A DNA stretch of 10,129 bases from JAFMIX01 sp031371425. Its GTDB lineage: Bacteria; Verrucomicrobiota; Verrucomicrobiia; Limisphaerales; JAFMIX01. The notes under the pieces are model-generated. The model was given only the letters and a program-made list of their open reading frames with translations. It had not been told where the DNA came from and searched no databases. This document shows positions 1 to 7,204 of the stretch, piece by piece. The translations under genes were made by a program, and so were the position numbers. Positions within the stretch are counted from its first letter, which is position 1; each line of letters opens with the position of its first letter. The DNA is taken from positions 1-10,129 of the forward strand of contig JANMJO010000115.1 of the NCBI GenBank assembly GCA_031371425.1, in the 5' to 3' direction.

Positions 1-210
1 CAGTCGGCTGGTCCCCACCAACCGCAACGACCCACGCGCCCGCCCCCCCCACCTTTGGCCGGGCGTACCGCCTGCCCACGCCGAGCGAAGCAAGGCGCAA
101 TTGCTACCTCGACTGAAATCGGGGAGGCTGGGCAGGCGAGACGCCTGCCCTACTTGTTCGCTGCGATTCCAACAACTGACACGCTCACGGAAAACTTCTT
201 TCAGTTTCAT
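1..210 (-). CDS. Possible 5' end of an unidentified gene, cut by the window edge
   Basis: On the minus strand an ATG at 210-208 is preceded by GGAG, with six bases (CAATTA minus one) before the start, a plausible ribosome binding site in a window where such sites are rare. It opens a frame of 70 codons with no stop before the left edge, beginning MKLKEVFRERVSCWNRSEQV. From about codon 21 the translation runs through the GGGCAGGCG palindrome (reading GQASRLP) and then into low-complexity Gly/Arg-rich sequence. That argues that much of it is repeat rather than evolved protein. I do not recognise a family. It may be a genuine gene start invaded by a repeat, or chance. Confidence 0.2.
   Translation of the reverse strand, partial: MKLKEVFRERVSCWNRSEQVGQASRLPSLPDFSRGSNCALLRSAWAGGTPGQRWGGRARGSLRLVGTSRL
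69..150. repeat. Three-armed palindromic repeat (GGGCAGGCG / CGCCTGCCC)
   Basis: GGGCAGGCG at 130-138 and CGCCTGCCC at 142-150 form a perfect 9-bp stem with a 3-base loop (AGA). A third arm, CGCCTGCCCA at 69-78, is the exact reverse complement of TGGGCAGGCG at 129-138, so an alternative larger loop is possible. This is the layout of dispersed REP-like palindromes, but only one locus is visible here, so family membership is inferred. Confidence 0.6.
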
Positions 211-297
211 AATTGCTCCAAAGGTTTTCTGTTCCAGACGCCACGCTCAAAGCGCGCATGCCAACTCACTACGGATTTACTGCAAACGGGAATTCAA

Positions 298-315
298 TCG
301 GCGAGCAATCGCCGA
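298..315 (-). terminator. Possible terminator or stem-loop downstream of the 107-aa gene
   Basis: TCGGCGA (298-304) and TCGCCGA (309-315) form a perfect 7-bp stem around a 4-base loop. It lies 24 bases past the minus-strand stop codon at 340-342. Read on the minus strand the stem is followed by TTGAATT, only weakly T-rich, so it may be a weak terminator, an RNA-stabilising hairpin or another repeat unit. Confidence 0.35.
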
Positions 316-339
316 CCGGACACGACAAGCGAGGGAGAA

Positions 340-663
340 TCAGGCCGCTGGAGGAGCGCGGCCGGGAGCAAGGCGATAAGCAATCGCCGGGAGAGAAACG
401 GAGACAAGCCGGGCTGGTTCAAGCTGGATGGCTTGAGGCGTAGCAGCAACTACAGGTGCGGGCGTGTGGAAGATTAATTTGCCCTGCTCCACCGCCGTGA
501 CCGCGCATTGGTGCGTGGGGCTGGCGGCGTCTTTGTGGACGTGCGTGTGAAGATTGGGTAGCGCGGCGAGCGCGAGAAGATTCAGCCAGAGCAGCAACAA
601 CAGCCCAGCCACAGGGCGTTTGATCGCGCCGTGACGGAAGCAGGTTGTCCAGCTTTGCTTCAT
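340..663 (-). CDS. Small membrane-anchored or secreted His/Cys-motif protein, function unknown
   Basis: A 107-residue protein starting at ATG 663 (MKQSWTTCFR...). I chose this start because the frame upstream runs through a palindromic repeat and the next residues lead directly into a basic N-terminus. Residues 16-36 form one strongly hydrophobic Leu-rich segment, a signal peptide or membrane anchor. Immediately after it comes a metal-ligand-like cluster: His39, His41, His43, then His51 and Cys53 (HTHVHKD...HQC). The tail (about 66-107) is Ala/Pro-rich and featureless. The layout resembles small DUF2946-like exported proteins that often accompany metal-related genes, but I cannot assign it firmly. 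No partner gene is visible; the next minus-strand gene would lie off the left edge. A role in metal binding is inference only. Confidence 0.65.
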   Translation of the reverse strand: MKQSWTTCFRHGAIKRPVAGLLLLLWLNLLALAALPNLHTHVHKDAASPTHQCAVTAVEQGKLIFHTPAPVVAATPQAIQLEPARLVSVSLPAIAYRLAPGRAPPAA

Positions 664-723
664 GCTGAAATCAGTTTTACCACAGGCGTCAAGCCAGCCA
701 GCCGCTCGAGGTGTGACTGAAAC

Positions 724-735
724 TACCGCGCGGTA
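724..735. repeat. 12-bp perfect palindrome in a divergent spacer
   Basis: TACCGCGCGGTA reads the same on both strands. It lies between the divergent starts at 663 and 878, so an operator is conceivable. It also abuts the larger inverted repeat at 745-806 and may simply be an edge of that repeat. Confidence 0.35.
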
Positions 736-744
736 ATTCTGCCT

Positions 745-806
745 GCGGAGCGCAGAGCATTGCTCCGCACGAACCGCAGACTCGCAGATCAATGCTCTGC
801 GCTCCG
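745..806. repeat. 17-bp inverted repeat with nested hairpin
   Basis: CGGAGCGCAGAGCATTG at 746-762 is the exact reverse complement of 790-806, with a 27-base spacer. The left arm also folds on itself: GCGGAGC (745-751) pairs with GCTCCGC (762-768). This nested design matches a mobile or REP-like palindrome rather than a protein-binding site. It occupies the spacer between two divergent genes. Confidence 0.7.
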
Positions 807-842
807 GTCAAACCACACCCCCACCAGCGTTCTTGCTTTGCT

Positions 843-880
843 TTGCGTTTCGGGGACTTGGCAGCTAGATTTTCCCCGTG
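843..880 (+). promoter_or_regulatory. Promoter-like hexamers placed for a leaderless GTG start
   Basis: TTGCGT (843-848), a 17-base spacer, and TAGATT (866-871) sit upstream of the GTG at 878 with only six bases between TAGATT and the start codon. A transcript would begin at or next to the GTG, and no Shine-Dalgarno sequence is present. Nearly the same arrangement is found before the gene at 3428, which strengthens the call. Prediction from sequence only. Confidence 0.5.
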
Positions 881-1354
881 CGAAATTGGCGAAACTTGGC
901 GGCGTTATTTTTGGGACTCGTAGGTTTGTTACAAATGGTTGGCGATCTCACTGGCGTGAAAGCAATCAAAGGGTTGGGCGCAGCATCGGCGGCCTCACCA
1001 TTCCCAAAAGTTTTTTCAGACGTGAAAGGGCTGGAAACTTTTGCCTCCGAGTTCACACTTTCATTTCAACTCTCCAATGGCACTAAACGTGAATTGCCTA
1101 TTACCCCCGAACTATATCAACGACTCACCGGCCCATACAACCGCCGCAACGTTTATGGCGCGGCACTGGCCTATGCTCCGCGCATGCCGCAGCCACTCTG
1201 GGAAGCGGTATTTTGCTACGGCTTGAAACCCGGCGGTCCGTTGCGACGCGAGTTCGGCATCCCGGACGAAGCCACGAATGTCTCGGTGCGCATAGCAACC
1301 AAAACACAGGGGCGACACGACACCTGGACATTGCAACCCGCCTGCACCCGGTGA
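878..1354 (+). CDS. Uncharacterised 158-aa protein with one N-terminal membrane segment
   Basis: The protein starts at GTG 878 (MRNWRNLAALFLG...), directly behind a promoter-like TAGATT and without a ribosome binding site. Residues about 6-22 form a hydrophobic segment (signal anchor or signal peptide). The rest is mostly soluble and would lie outside the membrane or in the periplasm. Its stop overlaps the start of the next gene by four bases (GTGA at 1351-1354), so the two are probably translationally coupled and may act together. I recognise no domain. As the obligate upstream partner of an HTTM-DCC protein it could be an accessory or substrate-presenting subunit; that is inference from position alone. 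An alternative later start is unlikely because it would remove the membrane segment. Confidence 0.75.
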   Translation: MRNWRNLAALFLGLVGLLQMVGDLTGVKAIKGLGAASAASPFPKVFSDVKGLETFASEFTLSFQLSNGTKRELPITPELYQRLTGPYNRRNVYGAALAYAPRMPQPLWEAVFCYGLKPGGPLRREFGIPDEATNVSVRIATKTQGRHDTWTLQPACTR

Positions 1355-2538
1355 TTACAATTTCAAAATATCAATTCGCCGCGTTCCGCATCATCTTCGG
1401 CATGTATCTGTGCCAGCATTTTGCCGGACTGCTGCCGCATGGCGCGGAACTTTTCAGTCGAGAGGGCGTATTGCCAGATTCGCGTTTGAACTTCACGCAT
1501 GGGCTGCTTCCCAATCCGCTGGAGCATTGGGATTCGCCCGTTTTTATCTCTGCGTTTCTGTGGTCGCTGTTGGGTTTGTCGGCATTGTTCACGTGTGGCA
1601 TTGGACGTCGGGTTTGCGCGCTGCTGCTTTGGTATGGCTGGGCGTGCTTGTTCAATCGCAATAATCTCATCAGCAATCCTTCCCTGCCTTACGTCGGCTT
1701 GCTTTTGTTGTTTTGCGCGTTGTTGCCACCGATGAAGCGGTGGCAATTCCCCACGGCGGTCTTTTGGGTCGCGTGGATTTTGCTGACGGCAGGTTACACG
1801 TTCAGCGGCTGTGCAAAACTTTCCAGTCCAAGCTGGCAGGACGGCACGGCGATGTTGCATGTCGTCAACAACCCCCTCGCTCGCCCCGGCATTTTCCGTG
1901 ACTTGTTCGTTGCTCTGCCGCTTTGGGCAATCAAACTTTCAACTTGGGGATCGCTGGCGCTCGAAGTTTTGTTCCTGCCTTTGTGTCTGTATCGTCGGAC
2001 GCGGCTTTGGGCGTGGCTGGCCGCAAGTTCAATGCATCTTGGCATTTTGCTGATGATTGATTTCGCCGACTTGAGCTTTGGAATGCTGATGTTCCATTTT
2101 TTTGTTTTTGATCCGCGCTGGCTGCCGACGCGCGCCGCCCGGTCTGCGCTCGTATTTTATGATGGCGTATGTGGTTTGTGCGACCGCAGCGTGCAATTTT
2201 TTATGGAGGAGGATCGTGGACAGACTTTGCGATTTGCTCCTTTGCAAGGGCAGACCGCGAGTCAGCGCAACGACATCCCTTCAGACTTGCGTAGCCTTGT
2301 GTTGGTTGACAATCACGGGACGACCAACGAGAAAGTTTACTTCCGTTCCGATGCCGTCTTGTGCGCACTGGATCGGATGGGTGGGTTTTGGCGCGTTGCT
2401 TCGTGGCTGCGCGTCGTGCCGCGTTTCGCACGCGATGCCGTGTATGATGCAATCGCAATCCGACGTTACCAGTGGTTTGGCAAATTCGACGCGTGCCGCC
2501 TGCCCTCGCCGGAATCACGCGCCCGGTTTCTGCCCTGA
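1351..2538 (+). CDS. HTTM (vitamin K-dependent carboxylase-like) membrane protein fused to a DCC/DUF393 thiol-oxidoreductase domain
   Basis: A 395-residue protein read from GTG 1351. The open frame extends further upstream, but 1351 forms a GTGA overlap with the preceding stop and begins the conserved MITISKYQFAAFRIIFG entry into the membrane domain. Residues about 8-255 hold repeated hydrophobic helices typical of the HTTM domain, with the family-like stretch SGCAKL...WQDGTAM around 152-168. From about 267 the sequence switches to a DCC/DUF393 domain: LVFYDGVCGLCDRSV, with a CxxC pair at Cys274 and Cys277, running to the C-terminus. HTTM proteins relate to gamma-glutamyl carboxylase, and DCC proteins are thioredoxin-like. 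Fusing them suggests a membrane enzyme with a built-in redox partner, but substrate and chemistry are unknown. The last 24 bases overlap the end of the convergent desaturase gene. Confidence 0.88.
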   Translation: MITISKYQFAAFRIIFGMYLCQHFAGLLPHGAELFSREGVLPDSRLNFTHGLLPNPLEHWDSPVFISAFLWSLLGLSALFTCGIGRRVCALLLWYGWACLFNRNNLISNPSLPYVGLLLLFCALLPPMKRWQFPTAVFWVAWILLTAGYTFSGCAKLSSPSWQDGTAMLHVVNNPLARPGIFRDLFVALPLWAIKLSTWGSLALEVLFLPLCLYRRTRLWAWLAASSMHLGILLMIDFADLSFGMLMFHFFVFDPRWLPTRAARSALVFYDGVCGLCDRSVQFFMEEDRGQTLRFAPLQGQTASQRNDIPSDLRSLVLVDNHGTTNEKVYFRSDAVLCALDRMGGFWRVASWLRVVPRFARDAVYDAIAIRRYQWFGKFDACRLPSPESRARFLP

Positions 2539-3342
2539 ATTATCGATGGTCGCTGCGCACACCGAACGCTTGCTGCAACCGATGCAGGTCGGCAGAAAAC
2601 TCAAGGGCGGAGATTGTTCAGCGTTGGGAGCGTGCGTATCGCGGAAGGCCAGCAAATCTTCGAACCGATCTTCTCGCCACTCATCAAACCCACATTTTGA
2701 TTCAAACCGATGTGGGTTCTTGAACGTGCCGAACATCATGTCCCAAATCGGCAGGTCAGCGAAATTTTGCGTGTGATGGCGGTATTGATGGTGAACCCGA
2801 TGAGATTCCGGTCGCTGCACCAAATAGCCAAGCCATCGTGGAGTGTGGATGTTCCAGTGGTAGAAATATTCCGCCACCGCTGTCAAAAGGGTATAAATCG
2901 CCCCAGCTTTCACCGAACAACCCAGCAACAAATAAACAATCGCCGAGCTGAGAATAGAATTGATCGTAATCTCGACCGGGTGTTTGTAAAACGAAGTAAA
3001 TATTTCAATCCTGCGCGGTGAGTGATGGAATTGATGGCACAACAGCCACCACACTTTTGATTCATGGCGAATCCGATGCCACCAATAGTAGATGAACGTG
3101 GAAACGAAATATGCGATTATTCCCTGTGCCCAATCTCCCAAGTGTGCGCTCAAGTGCACCGCCGACCATCTAGCCAGCCAGTGATTCCATGTATAGCCGG
3201 CAATGATGATGATGCCCAACTGAATGGCGTTGATCAGTGCAACCCGCGCCCACCAAGCCCGCACACGCGGCAACTCCATCGCCGGCCACAATTTCTCTAC
3301 GACAATCATTCCGGCAGCAATTGCTAACAACAGCCAGATCAT
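2515..3342 (-). CDS. Sterol desaturase / fatty acid hydroxylase family membrane protein
   Basis: A 275-residue integral membrane di-iron protein from ATG 3342 (MIWLLLAIAAG). An in-frame GTG at 3366 would add eight residues. I prefer 3342 because a good -10 hexamer (TATACT, minus strand) lies at 3353-3358, ten bases before it. Hydrophobic helices occupy about 2-20, 33-50, 76-87 and 130-155. The family's histidine boxes are all present: HRIRH (89-93), HQFHH (103-107), HWNIH (162-166) and HRVHH (181-185), the ligands for two irons. The family hydroxylates or desaturates lipids, sterols or carotenoids; which one is not decidable here. The C-terminal 35 or so residues (Cys-containing, ending KPGA) extend past the conserved core. 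The gene looks lower in GC than its right-hand neighbours. Confidence 0.9.
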   Translation of the reverse strand: MIWLLLAIAAGMIVVEKLWPAMELPRVRAWWARVALINAIQLGIIIIAGYTWNHWLARWSAVHLSAHLGDWAQGIIAYFVSTFIYYWWHRIRHESKVWWLLCHQFHHSPRRIEIFTSFYKHPVEITINSILSSAIVYLLLGCSVKAGAIYTLLTAVAEYFYHWNIHTPRWLGYLVQRPESHRVHHQYRHHTQNFADLPIWDMMFGTFKNPHRFESKCGFDEWREDRFEDLLAFRDTHAPNAEQSPPLSFLPTCIGCSKRSVCAATIDNSGQKPGA

Positions 3343-3352
3343 TTGTGGCGGA

Positions 3353-3381
3353 AGTATAACGACCACCGCTTTGGAAACAAA
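3353..3381 (-). promoter_or_regulatory. Predicted promoter for the desaturase-family gene
   Basis: On the minus strand TTTGTT (3381-3376) and TATACT (3358-3353) are separated by 17 bases. The -10 hexamer lies ten bases before ATG 3342, which implies a very short leader. It would fall inside the coding region if the GTG at 3366 were the start. Confidence 0.45.
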
Positions 3382-3391
3382 CGATTCTTCT

Positions 3392-3430
3392 TTGCGCTTT
3401 TGGCGGCTTGCCGGTTAGATTCTCGCCGTG
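3392..3430 (+). promoter_or_regulatory. Promoter-like hexamers placed for a leaderless GTG start (second instance)
   Basis: TTGCGC (3392-3397), an 18-base spacer and TAGATT (3416-3421) precede GTG 3428 by six bases. The run TAGATTCTCGCCGTGCG closely matches TAGATTTTCCCCGTGCG before the gene at 878. There is no Shine-Dalgarno sequence. The implied transcription start coincides with the start codon. Confidence 0.5.
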
Positions 3431-4231
3431 CGCAAATACGGCCACGTCATCGCCATCGGCATCCAGAACAACCTCACCTATCGGGTGAACTTCTTGTTCC
3501 GGTCGCTGTTCGGGCTGATCCCGCTCATGGCGTCGCTCTCGCTCTGGCGCACGATCTACGCAGGCAAGGACGGCGGCGACGTCGGCGGCTTCTCCTACGC
3601 GCAGATGGTTTCGTATTACCTGATGGTCGTCATCGTGGACATGCTCACCGCCGTGTATGAGGACGACTGGCAGATCGCCGCCGACATCAAGGACGGCAAC
3701 ATCAGCCAGTTCCTGCTCAAGCCCATCAACTTCATCGGCTACCGGCTGTCGTTATTCTTCGCGGGAAGAATTATTTATGCGAGCGTCGCGCTGATTCCGG
3801 TCGTCGCATTCATCCTGTTTCAGAAAAGTTATTTTGTGTGGCCGGCGGACGCCGCCACGTTTGGCGCGTTCACGCTGTCAGTCATTCTCACCGCGTTGCT
3901 GCAATTCTTCACGTCGTTCGCCATGGCGATGCTCGCGTTTTGGGTCACGGAAGTTTCCACGTTCATCTTCATCCTCTACGCGTTCGAGTATCTCGCCAGC
4001 GGCCATCTGTTCCCGCTGGATATTTTGCCGCCAGCCATCCTGAACGTGCTCAACTTCACGCCGTTTCCGTATCAACTTTATTTTCCCGTGAGCGTGTATC
4101 TCGGCAAAGTCACCGGCACGGCGCTGGTGAACGGCCTCATCATCCAAGCGCTTTGGGTAGTGCTCGCGTTTTACGGTGCGCGCTGGATGTGGACTCGCGG
4201 GTTGAAGAAATATTCGGCGGTGGGAGGTTAG
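3428..4231 (+). CDS. ABC-2 type transporter permease, DUF990 family (first of a pair)
   Basis: A 267-residue permease read from GTG 3428, directly behind a promoter-like TAGATT. It has about six hydrophobic stretches: around 20-40, 58-76, 108-132, 145-172, 176-196 and 230-252. The stretch DIKDGNISQFLLKPIN (86-101) is the cytoplasmic segment typical of this family, and LASGHLFPLDILPP (189-202) and YFPVSVYLGKV (218-228) are also family-like. Members work as heteromeric pairs with a separate ATPase to export an unidentified substrate. The second permease lies at 4817, but a toxin-antitoxin pair separates them and no ATPase gene is present in the window. An ATPase elsewhere is inferred. This start gives the usual family length. 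Confidence 0.88.
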   Translation: MRKYGHVIAIGIQNNLTYRVNFLFRSLFGLIPLMASLSLWRTIYAGKDGGDVGGFSYAQMVSYYLMVVIVDMLTAVYEDDWQIAADIKDGNISQFLLKPINFIGYRLSLFFAGRIIYASVALIPVVAFILFQKSYFVWPADAATFGAFTLSVILTALLQFFTSFAMAMLAFWVTEVSTFIFILYAFEYLASGHLFPLDILPPAILNVLNFTPFPYQLYFPVSVYLGKVTGTALVNGLIIQALWVVLAFYGARWMWTRGLKKYSAVGG

Positions 4232-4279
4232 GGCGGCTTCGCACTTGAAAACAATCCGCTGCTGCATCAAAGTGTCGTC

Positions 4280-4513
4280 ATGCCAATCACACTGGATCAA
4301 ATCGTCGAAGAGACCAGCGAAATGCCGGACGACGCGGTCGCGGAGTTGATTGACCGCATCCTGCGGGCGCGGCACGGCGGCGTGGAAGCGTCCGTCGCAA
4401 GTGCGTGGAAGACGGAAACCCGACGGCGCATCGCGGAGATTGAGTCGGGCAAAGTCAAGGGCGTGCCGCTGGAGGAATCGCTGGCGCGGGCGCGCAAAAT
4501 CGCCGGCCTGTGA
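4280..4513 (+). CDS. Type II antitoxin, putative addiction module component family
   Basis: A 77-residue protein from ATG 4280. It matches the Unstab_antitox / TIGR02574-type pattern: an acidic N-terminal helix with MPDDAVAELIDRIL (15-28), then AW at 42-43, RRRIAEIESGKVKGVPLEE (48-66) and a basic ARARK tail. These small proteins bind and neutralise a partner ParE/RelE-like toxin and usually repress their own promoter. The stop codon overlaps the toxin start by four bases (GTGA, 4510-4513), the standard TA coupling. It begins 48 bases after the upstream permease stop. That gap shows no convincing promoter beyond a TTGAAA at 4245-4250, so transcription may come from the transporter promoter. 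Confidence 0.88.
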   Translation: MPITLDQIVEETSEMPDDAVAELIDRILRARHGGVEASVASAWKTETRRRIAEIESGKVKGVPLEESLARARKIAGL

Positions 4514-4803
4514 GACCGCTGGTTCATCCCGAAGCGGACGAGGAACTCGCCGAGGCCATCCGCTATTATTCCGAAATCTCACCTGAACTCGGCGTCCGCT
4601 TCTACCGGGAAATGGAGCGCCTGTTGCTCGAAGCCTGCGCCACCCCGGAGCGTTTCTGGAAATTTGACCCACCTGCGCGCCGACATTTGAGCGGTGATTT
4701 TCCCTACGCGATCATCTTTCTGGAAAAGCCGGAGCACGTCTGGATTGTAGCGGTGATGCAGATGAAACGGCGTCCCGGTTACTGGCGCGAACGGCTGGGC
4801 TGA
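4510..4803 (+). CDS. Type II toxin, ParE/RelE family
   Basis: A 97-residue protein starting at GTG 4510, overlapping the antitoxin stop. Family hallmarks are the N-terminal HPEADEELAEAIRYY helix (6-20), the central RRHLSGDFPYAIIF strand pair (57-70) and the C-terminal VAVMQMKRRPGYWRERL (80-96). ParE toxins of this clade poison DNA gyrase, whereas RelE toxins cleave mRNA on the ribosome; the sequence alone does not decide which. The strong pairing with the 77-aa antitoxin argues for an intact, functional module. The next gene, a permease, begins 13 bases after the stop, so the toxin is probably co-transcribed with transporter genes. Confidence 0.88.
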   Translation: MRPLVHPEADEELAEAIRYYSEISPELGVRFYREMERLLLEACATPERFWKFDPPARRHLSGDFPYAIIFLEKPEHVWIVAVMQMKRRPGYWRERLG

Positions 4804-4816
4804 TTTTCGCTGAACG

Positions 4817-5617
4817 ATGAACACCTTGAACCGCTACTTCACCATCTACGCCGCGCTCTGGAAAAACTCCGTTGCGCGCGAACTCGGTTTCAAGGCGAAC
4901 TTCCTCCTCTGGATCGCCGTCGAAGTGTTGTGGTTCGCCATGCAGCTCGTCTTCATCAGCGTGCTGTATCGCCACACGAACAACATCGGCTCGTGGGGCA
5001 AATGGCAGGTCGTGATGCTCATCGGCGCGAGCCATTTCATCCAGCAGGTCTTTCAGGCGTTCTTCCTCGTCAACATGACCAACCTCTCGGAACTCATCCG
5101 CACCGGCAAATTCGATTTCTTCCTGCTGCTGCCGGTGAACACCCGCTTCGTTGTGTCGCTGCGGCAGGTGGACCTCGGCAGTTTCGTGAACGCCACGTTC
5201 GCGCTTTGCGTCATCGCCTTCGCCGCGCACGAGATGCATTTCACGCCGTCGCTCATGCACGTCGCCGGCTTCCTCGCGCTCTGCGTCGTGGGCATCGCGG
5301 TCCATTACTCGCTGATGTTCCTGCTGGCGACGGTGAGTTTCTGGACGGTGCGGGCGCAAGGCATCGTGTGGGCTTACTACAATTTATTTCAGATCGCGCG
5401 GCTGCCGGACGAGGCGTTTCGCGGCGTGTTCAAGGCCGTGTTCACCTTCGCGCTGCCGATGCTGCTCGTGGTGAACGTCCCCGTGCGCCTGCTCGCGGAC
5501 AAACTCACCGACCCGTGGAGCATCGTGCAACTACTCATCATGGGCGTGCTCTGCGCGCTCGCGTCCGAATGGTGGTGGGAGAAATCTTTGAAGCGCTACA
5601 CCAGCGCAAGTTCGTGA
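4817..5617 (+). CDS. ABC-2 type transporter permease, DUF990 family (second of a pair)
   Basis: A 266-residue membrane protein from ATG 4817, with hydrophobic stretches near 27-50, 64-86, 118-138, 148-175, 203-224 and 234-252. The cytoplasmic motif LSELIRTGKFDFFLLLPVN (90-108) corresponds to DIKDGNISQFLLKPIN of the 3428 gene. The C-terminus (EWWWEKSLKRYTSASS) matches the family's usual ending, so the protein is full length. With the 3428 gene it would form the membrane part of an ABC exporter. No good ribosome binding site is visible in the 13-base gap after the toxin gene, so coupling to upstream translation is plausible. Substrate unknown. Confidence 0.88.
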   Translation: MNTLNRYFTIYAALWKNSVARELGFKANFLLWIAVEVLWFAMQLVFISVLYRHTNNIGSWGKWQVVMLIGASHFIQQVFQAFFLVNMTNLSELIRTGKFDFFLLLPVNTRFVVSLRQVDLGSFVNATFALCVIAFAAHEMHFTPSLMHVAGFLALCVVGIAVHYSLMFLLATVSFWTVRAQGIVWAYYNLFQIARLPDEAFRGVFKAVFTFALPMLLVVNVPVRLLADKLTDPWSIVQLLIMGVLCALASEWWWEKSLKRYTSASS

Positions 5618-5622
5618 AGACA

Positions 5623-5695
5623 TCCGCAGATTACGCGGATTTCACAGATTGGGTTTCTGCCGGAAAATTCTGCGGCCATCTGCGTAATCTGCGGA
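5623..5695. terminator. Inverted repeat at a convergent junction, possible bidirectional terminator
   Basis: TCCGCAGATTACGC (5623-5636) is the exact reverse complement of 5682-5695, with a 45-base loop. The right arm ends one base before the stop codon of the minus-strand phosphohexomutase, and the left arm begins six bases after the permease stop. It therefore fills the whole junction. The 14-bp arms and lack of a U-tract suggest a dispersed palindromic repeat that may also separate the two transcription units. Confidence 0.55.
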
Positions 5696-7198
<1,503 letters not shown>

Positions 7199-7204
7199 AG
7201 GAAA

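Larger units (their letters stand above)
1..339. other. Repeat-bearing region without a secure gene
   Basis: Frames here are open by chance on several registers, but no recognisable protein family appears. The stretch holds a cluster of short inverted repeats (130-150, with a third arm at 69-78) and a stem-loop at 298-315. It also holds a run of eight or more C around 43-51. One minus-strand frame starting at ATG 210 is open to the left edge and is listed separately with low confidence. Confidence 0.6.

Noticed and set aside
1213..1350. Upstream extension of the HTTM-DCC frame to ATG 1213
   Set aside because: The extra 46 residues lie wholly within the preceding gene, are Arg/His-rich and precede the conserved start of the membrane domain. 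The GTGA overlap at 1351 is a better start.
4712..5359. A 215-codon minus-strand frame opposite the second permease
   Set aside because: It is highly charged (Glu/Arg/His-rich) low-complexity antisense translation, and the plus-strand permease is clear.
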